From Helianthus annuus (Eukaryota > Streptophyta > Magnoliopsida > Asterales > Asteraceae), in the NCBI RefSeq assembly GCF_002127325.2, contig NC_035435.2, positions 119,515,464-119,579,463 on the forward strand: 64,000 bases of DNA. The letters run 5' to 3'. The translations under genes were made by a program, and so were the position numbers. The notes beneath the pieces are model-generated. The model searched no databases. It saw nothing but the letters and a program-made list of their open reading frames with translations, and was not told the origin of the DNA. Of the stretch, positions 33,566-45,242 are shown in pieces (position 1 is the stretch's first letter; every line of letters begins with the position of its first letter).

Positions 33566-36500
33566 ATGAAGATAATGAGTGGACGTGGAAGAGGAAACAT
33601 CAACATGACTCAGGCTCAGTTCACTAACCTGCTCAATACAGTGGCTGCAGCTTTCGCAGCTCACCCTATAGGTAAGCTCGTTGTTTTAGGATGTTTAGAT
33701 CCTACCGTCACATCGTCTTTTCGCCTCTAAGTCTATACGCTTCGCTTCTCACGAACAGGTCAGCATGCACCTGCGCAACCACCCGTGTGTACTTTCAAAA
33801 CTTTCATGGATTGCAAGCCTCTCCCTTTCAACGGCACTGAGGGTGCCATAGGTCTTCTGCATTGGATTGAGAAAGTTGAAGCTGTCTTTGCTGTCTGTGA
33901 GTGTCCCCCTGCGAATTGGGTGAAATTTGCTACTGCTACGCTTGAAGGAAACGCGCTTTCTTGGTGGAAGGCGCAAATTCAGATGTTTGGATTGGAAACT
34001 GCTAATGCTACGGCATGGGAGGATTTCAAGGACATGATTAAGGAGGAGTACTGTCACCGGGATGACATCCACAAACTTGAAAACGAGTACTATGCACTTA
34101 AGATGGTCGGGTCAGAAATTGAAACTTACACCAAGCTGTCCAATGACTATGCTGCTCTTTGCCCAAACATGTCTCGACCTATGTACCGAAGGATCGAACT
34201 GTACATCAAGGGTTTGGCTCCAGAAATTCGAAGCCATGTAACTTCAGCCAACCACACTACCATTCAGCCGATCGTTCGACTTGCTCACAAACTTACTGAT
34301 CAGGCCGTAGAAGAGGGCAGGTTGCCCAAAAGGATCAGTGCTACTGTCGGAACTTCTAGTGACAACAAGCGTAAGTGGGAAGGAAATCAAAGCAAGGATG
34401 CTAACCCCACTCAGGCCCCAGCACAGCAAAGGAAAACTGAAAACAACAAGGGCACTCAACAACAGGGTGGCTATCGCGGTAACCACCCTAAGTGCAACAA
34501 GTGCAATCGACATCACAGCGGGCCGTGTGGGAAAGGTCAGTGTCAGCGATGTAACAAAATGGGGCATGAGGCCAAGGACTGTAGGAGTCCATGTCCCGTG
34601 GGGCAGAACCAGCAGCAACAACATCACGGGAATGCCAAGGGTTGTTTCCAGTGTGGAGCTGAGGGGCACTTTAAGAAGAATTGCCCTGAACTGAACCAGA
34701 ACCGCAACAACAATCAGGGAGCTGGAAACAACGATCAGAACAACAATGCTGGGAATGGTGCTAGAGGAAGGGCTTTTGTGATTGGAGCTGGAGAAGCAAG
34801 GAATGACCCCAATGTCGTGGCGGGTAAGTTCCTACTCGATGATCGTTATGTTTCTATATTATTTGATTCTGGAGCCGATGCTAGTTATGTGTCCCTACGT
34901 ATTAGTAAGAAGCTTAAGCGTCCGCTTTCGTTACTAAGTTCGCATCATATCGTCGAGTTAGCTAATGGTAGAAACATCGAGGCCTCACATGTTATCAAAG
35001 GCTGCAAACTAGAATTGTCTGGTCAGACATTTAGTATCGATCTTTTCCCTGTTACTCTTGGAAGCTTCGACGTCGTTATTGGTATGGATTGGTTATCCAA
35101 GCATCGCGCTGAGATCCTCTGTCAAGAGAAAGCAGTTCGTATTCCCCGCCGTTCTGGCAAACCCCTCATTGTACAAGGTGGCAAAGGTGGAGAAATCTCC
35201 GGCGTTATCTCGTTCTTGAAAGCCCAGAAGTGTCTACGAAAAGGGCACACCGCTATCTTAGCACTCGTCACCGACACCCACGAAAAGGAAAAGAGGATTG
35301 AAGATTTTCCAGTAGTGCGTGACTACCCCGAGGTATTTCCTGAAGAATTACCTGGACTCCCTCCCCACCGTCAGGTCGAATTCCAAATCGAGCTAGCTCC
35401 CGGAGCAGCGCCTATAGCTCGTGCACCTTATCGGCTAGCCCCCGCAGAATTGAAGGAACTCTCTACTCAACTACAGGAACTATTGGATAAAGGGTTTATT
35501 CGCCCTAGTTCATCACCCTGGGGAGCACCGGTACTCTTTGTTAAGAAGAAGGATGGCACGTTCCGAATGTGCATTGACTATCGTGAGCTGAACAAGGTTA
35601 CCATCAAGAATCGTTACCCTCTCCCGCGAATCGACGACCTATTCGATCAGTTGCAAGGATCGAGCTACTATTCTAAAATTGACCTGCGATCAGGCTACCA
35701 TCAGCTAAGGGTCCGTAATGAAGACATCTCCAAAACTGCATTCAGAACTCGTTATGGTCATTATGAATTCCTCGTTATGCCCTTTGGAATGACCAACGCG
35801 CCTGCAGTATTCATGGATCTCATGAACCGAGTATGCAAACCCTACCTCGACAAGTTTGTGATCGTGTTTATACACGACATCCTGATCTACTCGAAAAGTC
35901 AGGAAGAGCATGAACAGCACCTACGCCTTATCCTTGAACTCCTTCGCAATGAGCAACTGTATGCCAAGTTCTCGAAATGCGACTTCTGGCTTCGAGAAGT
36001 CCATTTCCTTGGGCACGTGGTTAACAAGGATGGAATTCACGTCGACCCTGCAAAGATCAACTCTGTAAAGAATTGGCCTACCCCTAAGACTCCGACCGAA
36101 GTCCGCCAATTCTTGGGACTGGCGGGATACTATCGAAGATTTATCATGGGATTCTCCAAGATCGCTCAGCCTCTCACGGCTCTTACTCAGAAGGGTATGG
36201 TTTATAAATGGGGTGAAGCTCAGGAAACCGCGTTTCAGACACTAAAGGATAATCTCTGTAGTGCTCCTATTCTCTCGTTGCCTGAAGGCACTGACGACTT
36301 TGTGGTTTACTGCGATGCATCCATCCATGGGCTCGGTTGTGTGTTAATGCAACGCGACAAAGTTATTGCTTACGCCTCTCGACAACTTAAGACTCACGAA
36401 AGGAACTACACTACGCACGACTTGGAACTAGGAGCAGTGATCTTTGCGCTTAAGATATGGAGACATTACCTGTACGGTACCAAGTGCACCATTTACACCG

Positions 36501-38179
36501 ATCACAGGAGTCTCGAGCATATCTTCAAGCAAAAGGAATTAAACATGCGACAACGTCGATGGGTCGAACTTCTGAATGATTATGAATGCGCCATCAAGTA
36601 CCATCCGGGCAAGGCCAATGTCGTGGCAGACGCCCTCAGCCGAAAAGACACTACGCCCAAGCGCGTGCGAGCATTGCAACTTACCATCCAGTCTAATCTC
36701 CCTACCCAGATTCGAAATGCTCAGATTGAAGCTCTGAAACCGGAAAACATCAGGGTTGAGTCCCTGCGTGGATCGAGACAACGACTAGAGCAAAAAGAAG
36801 ACGGCGCCTACTATGTGGCAGGGCGCATTTGGGTCCCACTTTACGGAGATCTACGAGAGCTTGTGATGGACGAAGCCCATAAGTCTCGTTATTCAGTACA
36901 TCCTGGTTCAGATAAGATGTACCACGACTTAAGGACCACTAACTGGTGGCCTGGCATGAAAGCCCTCATAGCAGCTTACGTTAGCAAATGTTTGACCTGC
37001 GCAAGAGTCAAGACTGAGTATCAGAAACCAGCAGGCCTACTCCAGCAACCCGAAATCCCGAAATGGAAATGGGAGCAGATTTCCATGGATTTTGTTACAG
37101 AGCTACCTAGATCCCAACGCGGGAATGACACTATTTGGGTGATAGTAGATCGATTGACTAAGTCTGCACACTTTCTGGCCATTAAGGAAACAGACAAGTT
37201 TTCTACTTTAGCAGAAATCTATTTAAAGGAAGTAGTCTCCAGGCACGGGGTGCCAACTTCTATTATTTCCGACCGAGACGCTCGTTTTACTTCCGAGTTG
37301 TGGCAAGCTATGCACAAATCCTTTGGCTCACGTTTGGACATGAGCACCGCTTACCACCCACAAACGGATGGGCAGTCTGAACGCACCATCCAAACCCTGG
37401 AAGACATGCTTAGAGCATGTGTGATCGATTTTGGCAAAAACTGGGAGAAGCATCTACCGCTGGTGGAATTCTCCTACAATAACAGCTACCACACTAGCAT
37501 TCAGGCGGCACCTTTTGAGGCATTGTACGGTCGTAAATGCCGATCACCTCTCTGCTGGGCGGAAGTCGGTGATAGTCAACTCACAGGCCCAGAACTGGTG
37601 GTAGATACAACGGAAAAGATTTCCCAGATCAGGCAACGCATGGCGGCAGCTCATGACCGTCAGAAAAGTTACGCTGACAAGCGTAGGAAACCACTAGAAT
37701 TCCAGGTCGGGGACCGGGTTCTACTTAAAGTCTCACCCTGGAAGGGTGTGGTTCGTTTCGGTAAGCGAGGCAAGCTGAATCCACGATATGTTGGACCATT
37801 CGAAATTACCGAGAAAATCGGTAAGGTGGCTTATAGATTGAACCTGCCTGCAGAGCTGAGTGCAGTGCACAATGTCTTTCACGTGTCTAATCTGAAGAAG
37901 TGCCTGTCAGATGAAACACTCATAATTCCTTTCAAGGAACTCACTATTGATGAACAGCTACACTTTACTGAGGAACCGATTGAGATCACGGATCGAGAGA
38001 TCAAAACCCTCAAACATAGCCAGATACCTCTCGTGCGAGTTCGTTGGAACTCACGACGTGGCCCAGAGTTTACCTGGGAGCGGGAAGACCAGATGAAGTC
38101 TAAGTATCCCCAGTTGTTCCCAAACGAAAACCCCAGCACTGAAGCTACAACTGAATTTCGGGACAAAATTCCAAACTAA
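33566..38179 (+). CDS. Gag-Pol polyprotein of the Tekay-like element
   Basis: A first exon from ATG 33566 (or 33575) encodes [13 protein letters not shown]. An 87-bp stretch (33672-33758) with GT...AG ends contains an in-frame TAA and joins in frame to ...[10 protein letters not shown], after which 1464 codons run unbroken. Counting from 33785: Gag 1-180; two CCHC knuckles near 253 ([14 protein letters not shown]) and 287 ([14 protein letters not shown]); protease LFDSGAD at 360; reverse transcriptase 560-740; RNase H from 840 ([10 protein letters not shown]); integrase with MDFV, SDRDARF and SERTIQT (about 1050-1250); and a chromodomain-like end ([19 protein letters not shown], about 1410). 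The reverse transcriptase box reads FIHDILIYS (codon 697, CAC at 35873-35875), where the family has FIDD, so the enzyme is probably dead. Confidence 0.93.
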
Positions 38180-38271
38180 CGGGGGGATGATGTGACACCC
38201 CGTTGAAACACGCTAGCTTGGCAGTGGCTGCCTTAACTTTCGGGACGAAAGTTCTTAAAACTTGGGGATAA
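38180..38271 (+). other. Gypsy 3' untranslated segment with two tract-LTR-like junctions
   Basis: After the stop codon comes CGGGGGGATGA followed by TGTGACACCCCG, which itself looks like a polypurine tract and LTR start (38181-38201). About 80 bp later AACTTGGGGATAA precedes the real 3' LTR at 38272. Confidence 0.7.
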
Positions 38272-40570
38272 TGTGACACTCTAGGTTTTTCCGAACGAAC
38301 ACCTTATAATATTTTTGTGTATATATATGATATTAAATGAAAACGTGACTTTTTACATGATATGTGTGTTGTGTATGTATATATATATATAAGTATACGT
38401 GTATAAACTAGTGAGTCGAGACCGTGACTCGCAACCACTCGGTTGCGAGTGGGCCACTCGGTTTCGAGTGGGCCTCTTGGGCCGTAACCGGTTTGGGCCG
38501 AAACCCCCTAAGCTTATTTTGGAACCTTGTATATAATCCCAACCTTTCCCCCACTTCCTCCATTTTACACACACAAACACTTCTATTCTCTCTCAACTAG
38601 AAAACCCCAAAACAACAATTCTTTCTCTCCCAACTCTCGGTTCAAGCTCAAGGATCTCGGACAAGAAACTCGGTCAAGATCATCACTCGGACACTCCATC
38701 TTCTCGGTTCCTTTCTCTTTGTTTTCGGCTCCTTCTTCACAACCGGTTAGTGTTAGCTATATGTGTAAAAGATTTATGAAATGTTTATGAACTAGGGAAT
38801 GTTTAGTTAGAATTGTTATGCATGATTTTTAGGTTGATTTGTGAGTTTCACTATATGTGTAAACCATTATGTGTAAAATACTTGTAACATGTTTAAAATG
38901 GCTAGAAAATGGTAGTTTAAGAGAATTTATGGCCAACCAAACCATGCTTCTTTGTTTCTTGCAAAATGATATTGTTAAATATAAGATGTCGGCTACAAAA
39001 TGCATGTTTTCTTGTTCTTGCATGATGATCTTGATGAAATATGTAAGTTTTGGTTCATAAAAATGTATGGTTATGTTGGATATAAAAACCCTAGAATGAT
39101 GAACTTGTGATGAACTAGTTGAATATGACTTGAAGATTCAAAAAGGGCAATGTTTGATCCAATTTTTATTAATGACAGTTTAGGAAAACTTGTTAGTGAA
39201 ACCTTATTGGCCATTTCTTGATTTGGGTCTGATTACGTAGTACTATTTGGACTGATGTATCTGCATCATCACGTGTACATGAAAGGGACAGCATTACGAC
39301 TCGCAACCGCACCGTTGCGACTCGCAACCATAGCATGACAACTCGAAACCACACGATTGCGACTCGAGACTACGACGGTTGCGACTCGCAACCACAGCGT
39401 GATAACTCGAGACCACACGGTTGCGACTCGCAACCACAGCGTGACAAGCCGAGACCTCCTGGTTGCGACTCGAGATCACCTGGTTGCGACTGGGCTGTCC
39501 ACTTTGGTTATTGGGCCATAGTATGTTTAATATGGGCTACCTGTTGATTGATCTGCGTGTTACTGTTTAACTGTGTAAATGCTAGGGCCGGCCCAATAAC
39601 CCACTGTCTATATTTTTATGCATGCAACGTGATAGTTATGTGTAGATTTTACGTGTTTGTTTGTACACCAAACCTGACCTATACCGGTAACCATGTTAGG
39701 ACGTGGTGACCAACGTGTTTGACAAGTAACCCAATCTGCCGAGCAACCCAAGGTGAGTTCACACACTAAAAGCATGCGTCCCGCGGAGGGACACGAACAA
39801 ACTACCAACTTTGGGAAAAACACTGTTGACCCATTACTCCGGGGGAAACAGAATGGGTAATTACTATCTCCGGGGGAGATACGTTTGGATATTATTTATA
39901 AATCACAACTAGCCATGCTAAATGAAACTCTATCACTTTAAGTCCCTGCTTACAGTACCGATTAATCGCCGGGGGCGAACGGGTTATTAGTTGATAGCGC
40001 TATTAGGTTTGACAACCTCACACCGTGACCGGGGGAGATCGGGCGTGAACTAGTAGACCTTGCAACATGGTCAATGACGATAGACATTGACTCGGGGCAC
40101 GAATTTATATTCCGTCAACAGTTTCGGTATCTACAGTTTAGTGAGCTTACAGATGGGGTAGCTCCCCACAACATGATTACAAATGCTTTATCTAAACAAC
40201 TTAAGTTTTTGGTAAACTAAAACTGGACAACTAGTGAACTCACTCAGCATTATTGTTGACCCCCTTACTGCATGCTTTGCAGGTAACCCGTGACTGAGGA
40301 GCTGCTGCTTGGGGATGTGTAGTGTTCGTCAGAACCCGTGTGTTGGGTTTATTTACTTTGAACTAAGGACTATTTTTAAAACTACTTTGGTTTATGCTTC
40401 CGCTGTTTTGTTAAACTAATTATCGAACTTAAACTACGATGTTGCTAACTACTTTGGATATTAAATATTTCTACTATTAATTCAATGCTCAGTATAATTG
40501 GTGGCTGGATCCTGGTCAGTCACGCCCTCAAAGCGGGTGTTATCCGCAGGTGGATTTTGGGGGTGTGACA
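38272..40570 (+). repeat. 3' LTR of the Tekay-like element
   Basis: The same length as the 5' LTR and, by eye, nearly identical to it, including the U3 inverted repeat (38427-38450) and the leader palindrome cluster (39297-39494). It ends GGGTGTGACA, followed by the target duplication ACAAG. Confidence 0.95.
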
Positions 40571-40650
40571 ACAAGAGCTTTTAGTACCGGTTTTTCCACA
40601 ACATCTAATCAAATCAAAAAATTTAGAAAAAGGTTTTTAAACTAGAAAAA

Positions 40651-42028
40651 GAGTTAACTGCCATTTTCGTCCCTGTGGTTTGGTCACTTTGGCCATTTCA
40701 GTCCATTTTTCAAAAATGCGCCATTTTACTCCCCGATGTTCTGGAAAGGTGTCATTTCAGTCCAAAAATCATAACCCAGTTAAGTCGGTTTGTAAATAAG
40801 GACTGATTGTGTAAATTTGTAACATAAAGGACCATTTAATTAAAATGTATAAATATTAATATAATTATAATATATATAATAAATACATATATATATATAC
40901 AATGTATAAACACCGGGAGAGGGAACCGGAGCTCCGGTGGTCACCACCGCCGCCGGAACCGGAGCTCCGGTGGTCACCACCGCACACTCCATCACAAGCA
41001 CCACCTGCAACTATTGTTGTTCGCTATTTCCGTAACAACCTCCGTCACCACCGCACACTCCGAACACCAAACTCCGATTATCATCTCCGGTCGTCATTCA
41101 TCTTCATCTACCTTCATTACCGTCGACTTGCAATCATCATTAACCACTGTTCAACAAACCTCTGCTGCAGTCGTCACCTCCGTCACCGCACCCTCCGTCA
41201 TCATCCTCTGTAACGTCGGCGACCAACGACACTGCCATCTTTCTTATCCGGTCACTTTTGTCCACCGACCACCGTACAATCCCGGACGCCGACTTCGTTA
41301 CCTGCAACAACACCGACGAACCACCTCCGACGCATTTCAATAACCACCGTCGATCACCACCTTCACCATTAACTCCATCTCTGTTTCAGATCATCATCTC
41401 CGACCATCTTGTTCACCTTCGTTCGCCTTCTCTGTTCGTCACCATCATCATCTCCGTGGTTCACATTCTTCGTCGAACCACCACCACTTCACCATTCATC
41501 ATCTTCAGCCACAGTTCCGTTCACCGTACACCGTTCATCATCTTCATCAACAGATGTTCCGGTGGGGGTCAGGCGGCGGCAGTGGTGATGAAGGTCTGAT
41601 GATGATGATGAAGATCGCGATGATGATGATGAAGGTCGATGATGATCGATGATGATGATAACAGATGATGACGATGATGACGTTGATGGTGGTGGTTCCG
41701 GCGGCATCGGTGGTGACCACCGGAGCTCCGGTTCCGGCGGCGGTGGTGACCATCGGAGCTCCGGTTCCCTCTCCCGGTGTGTATACATTGTATATATATA
41801 TATATATATTATAATTATATTAATATTTATACATTTTACTTAAATGGTCCTTTATGTTACAAATTTACACAATCAGTCCTTATTTACAAACCGACTTAAC
41901 TGGGTTATGATTTTTGGACTGAAATGGCACCTTTCCAGAACGTCGGGGAGGAAAATGGCGCATTTTTGAAAAATGGACTGAAATGGCCAAAGTGACCAAA
42001 CCACAGGGACGAAAATGGCAGTTAACTC
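40651..42028. mobile_element. Mutator-like element with ~330-bp inverted ends
   Basis: The ends GAGTTAACTGCC and GGCAGTTAACTC open inverted repeats that stay nearly identical for about 330 bp (40651-40985 against 41695-42028), including the GGGAACCGGAGCTCCGGTGG blocks. CTAGAAAAA flanks both sides (40642-40650, 42029-42037), an exact 9-bp duplication typical of Mutator-like elements. The unoccupied sequence is visible in the right LTR at about 49407 (CTAGAAAAATAAAAC). The roughly 700-bp interior is CACC/GATGATG-rich with no recognised transposase. Open frames reading into both ends are mirror images of each other. Confidence 0.93.
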
Positions 42029-43546
42029 CTAGAAAAATAAAACTAACTAAAATGCTGAAAAGTAAAATAAAAGTAAAAACAGATAGACAAGATGAATCAC
42101 TTGGATCCGACTCGTGTGTAGTGTAACCTTTGATTATTTTCGCACTTTTGCACTTGTTTAAGAGATTATCTTAGTTATTATAGTAGGCCCCTCTTTTGAA
42201 AGCGACGTTACCTCAACCCAGTAGTTCGAGTCAGCAATGATACAATCCTAAAGGGTCGGATTATTGAAAGATAATTAATTAAGTTATTAATACATAATGT
42301 GGTAGGCCCCTCTTTTGAAGACGATGTTACCCTCGGCTAAGTAGTCTGAGTCAGCAGGGATACAGTCCTAAGTAGCCGGGTTAAAGTGTTGATAGTAGTT
42401 TAACTTATGAGGGGATCAAAGAGTTTGGACCCCCGCCATCCAATACCGGTGGGTATTGAAGGAGGTCCTACTAAATTTGACCCAGGTCCTTTGCAGGATC
42501 TATACACTGATCAATGGCAAGACTCTTACCAAACCGTTCCCTTAACCCCCGACCAGGTAGCCAACATACCCCATATAGACCGTGGAGATATGAATGGTGA
42601 AAATCTTTTATTTTATACAGACAGTAAAATAATGCCAAGACACCACGGACAAACGATAAGGAAGAATCACCTTCAACATAAGAAACTAGTTATTAAAGTC
42701 ATTAATACATAACCAAATAAAAAGTGCAAAAGATTAAAAATAAAAAGTATTACACTAAACACTTGTCTTCACCAAGTGATGTAAGAGACTTAGGCAAACA
42801 TGGCCTTTGATTGTCAAGAACTCTTACGATCAATCTTGGATCCCAAGACGACTCATACACTCTATGATGGACAATGGATGATGGTGGTGGATGATGGCGT
42901 TGTGATGGTGGTGGGTGGTGGGTGAAGTGTGAGAGACGTGGTGTACCAAGGGATGAGTTGCAAGAGCTCCAAGCACTCCTATTTATAGGCTGAACAGAAG
43001 CTCGGGCACGGCCCCGTTTCCCATGGGCACGGCCCGTGTCCATCCTCCTCTCTTTCTTCATTAAATGTAGTTTGTCTGCATTTGTTGACCACGCCCCCGT
43101 GTCCGCTGAGCACAACCCCGTGTGCAGAAGCATATTTGTACTATCAAGATTTGCCTGGATTTCGCGAATCTTATAGTTGACCACGGCCCCGTGTCCGCTG
43201 AGCACGGCCCCGTGGTGGGCAATGGAAGCTTCTACCACTTTGTCTTTTCTGCTGACACTTGGGCACGCCCCCGTGCTCATTGAGCACGGGGCGTGTTTAG
43301 CCCTCTGTTTCCTTGTTTTGCTTGGGAAGATGCTGTCGGGCGGTCGGGCATGCCACGTTTGTTTCCTTTTCTTGTATTTTTGTTAGATTTAATTGTCTTT
43401 TAACTTCTTTTGTTCATCTGATCTCATTTCATCCTGAAAATACAAAAGGAAGACAAAAGCATACTTTTTCCAACATTAGTACTAAAAAAAGGGTTAGTTT
43501 TATGCCACAATTGATGTAATTTATATGTTGCATTTTGTGCACATCA

Positions 43547-44815
43547 AATACCCCCACACTTGAATCTTTGCTTGTCCTCAAGCAAAACTCTTTACAATGT
43601 GGCTTTTTCACTCCCAAATGGAATGGGTAGAAGAGAAGGTTTTTGGGCTTGTCATGGAGTGTCGGGATTTCCATGATTCTTTATTAAGTTTTATTTTTAT
43701 TTATTTACAATCCTATTCGTCATGATTTATTAAAAACGCTTCATAAGATAAATTGCTTATTAGGGCATAACATGCCTCTTTTAAAATTCCATTAATATAC
43801 AAGTTCACATACATCACGGGGGATTACTCAACACTCGGCCGAAGGTGTATTTTTAGTGAATCACTCGAGAGTGGCATGGAACTTACTCCTACCATAAGCT
43901 TGCCAAGCAATCAATCCTCCTCCTTTTTAACTATATACCTTTGTAAATATCAAGAGGACTTTTTGGGTGAAGGGTTAGGCTTGGGCTAAAGGTGGGTGGT
44001 TGGGTTAGTGGTTAGTAAAAGGGCGAAAAGCGTAAAAAGCGTCGGTTTTTGAAAGACTTTTTATTTTTTGACAATTTTTTTTTCCGATGAACCATTTCTT
44101 TCAAACAAAGTTAATTTTTTTTGATAAACTTGTTTGTTTATTTGGTTTAATCATCATTTTTTTAGTCATAAGCAAAACCGAGCTTTGTTACTAAAAGAAA
44201 GGGTAAAAATAAAAAAAGGTTTAGGTGGGTAAAAAGGGTGATTGTTTTGGGTTAAGAAATGAAAAGGTTTAGGCTTAAAGGGGTTAACTAGGGGGATTTT
44301 GGGTAGGTGGTAAAAAAATAATGGTGTAGAAATAAAAAGGGTTAGTCCTAATGCCTCCATCATTTACTTACGCGGGTTTAAGTTGTTAAGGACCGGGAAT
44401 GCATTGTCGTGGCAAGTTCTAGAGTCGTAAGAACCAAGCGGCTATTCACACAAGAAACGAAAAATGAGCATTTAGTGTAAAGATATGTATTTGTATGCTC
44501 AATAAAGGCTCAAAACTCACTTTTTGTGGGAATGGGTTTTTATGTGATCAAGTATATATAATCAAATTTTAACTAAGCTTGTCATGTCGTTTCATAATTT
44601 TCTTATGTTAGTTTTTTTATCACGACGCTATCGGTTGTAAATTCGTAAAAAATAACCTTTTTAGAATTTGTAATTCTCAAATTAAACCAACACAAGTAAA
44701 AAAAAGAAAAGTTTTTGGAAAAAAAATTGGGGTGATTAGCGGTTCCAATAGAGTTTTGTGTAAGGCTTGTAATTAGGACTTGCAAAATTCAAGGTTTTAG
44801 CATCCCCCCACACTT
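43547..44815 (-). other. Internal noncoding part, right copy
   Basis: It begins (sense 3' end) with a polypurine tract next to the middle LTR (complement of CCCCCACACTTGAATC) and ends with a second G-rich tract near 44803-44815. No protein is encoded. It is collinear with 28103-29220 of the left copy, plus about 150 bp that the left copy has lost. Confidence 0.6.
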
Positions 44816-45242
44816 AAATTACACATTGTCCTCAATGTGTCCCAAAAATAAGTTTTTCGGTTGATTAAAATGTGTAAAAGTGGGTTAAAAACAAGATTTT
44901 ATGTCATTAGGTAGCTGAACACGGGGTGGTGTTGGCTGAGCATGGCCCCGTGTCCAGACTGCAAGTACCAAAAGTAAACAGAAGGCTGGGCACGGGGGCG
45001 TGTTCAGGGAGCACGGCCCCGTGTCCAGTTACCTGAACTGGCATTTTCTGCAGAACCTTGGGCACGGGGCATGTTGGGTGAGCACGGCCCTGTGCTGAAC
45101 TTGCTGTAATGAAGAAAAATTGTCGGGAGGCTCTGCTTTTGTGCATGGGGTGTGGGTTCAAGCTTCCCTTAGTAACTTCCACCATTTCGAGTGTGTTTTA
45201 TTCCTGAAAAGTAAAACTAAACTAGAAAACATAAAAGTTAAT
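44816..45242 (-). other. Post-ORF segment with CACGGCCCCGTG motifs
   Basis: It lies downstream (sense) of the gag-like ORF and holds at least five CACGGGGCGTG/CACGGCCCCGTG-type motifs at 44920-45090. This segment, together with the ORF end, is the part deleted from the left copy between GTCCCAA repeats. Confidence 0.7.

Larger units (their letters stand above)
30991..40570 (+). mobile_element. Full-length Ty3/gypsy element, Tekay-like chromovirus
   Basis: Two 2299-bp LTRs (30991-33289, 38272-40570) align without length change. ACAAG flanks the element (30986-30990, 40571-40575). A primer site TGGTATCAGAGCC for initiator tRNA-Met follows the 5' LTR, and a single Gag-Pol frame fills the interior. 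I noted four differences between the LTRs, all transitions (31339/38620, 32642/39923, 32892/40173, 32899/40180), so the insertion is young. It lies inside the middle LTR of the tandem complex, in opposite orientation to it. Confidence 0.95.
30809..43546 (-). repeat. Middle LTR of the tandem complex, interrupted twice
   Basis: The LTR pieces are 30809-30990, 40576-40650 and 42038-43546, plus target duplications. Removing the gypsy element (30991-40570) and the Mutator-like element (40651-42028) gives about 1.77 kb, matching the 1748-bp right LTR. A TATA box (complement of TATTTATAGG) lies at 42980-42989, with CACGGCCCCGTG-type motifs upstream of it at 42995-43295. Beyond its right end, CCCCCACACTTG provides the minus-strand polypurine tract, making this the 3' LTR of the right-hand unit. 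Confidence 0.85.

Noticed and set aside
34244..38166. Minus-strand frames across the gypsy polyprotein
   Set aside because: They are shadows of the long plus-strand Gag-Pol ORF.
40902..41843. Pro-rich frames reading MYKHREREPELRWSPP or MYTHREREPELRWSPP from both ends
   Set aside because: They arise from the two inverted arms of the Mutator-like element and run into simple repeats.
42750..43280. 176-codon minus-strand frame in the middle LTR
   Set aside because: It covers the U3 region with its TATA box and palindromes, and breaks in the right LTR.
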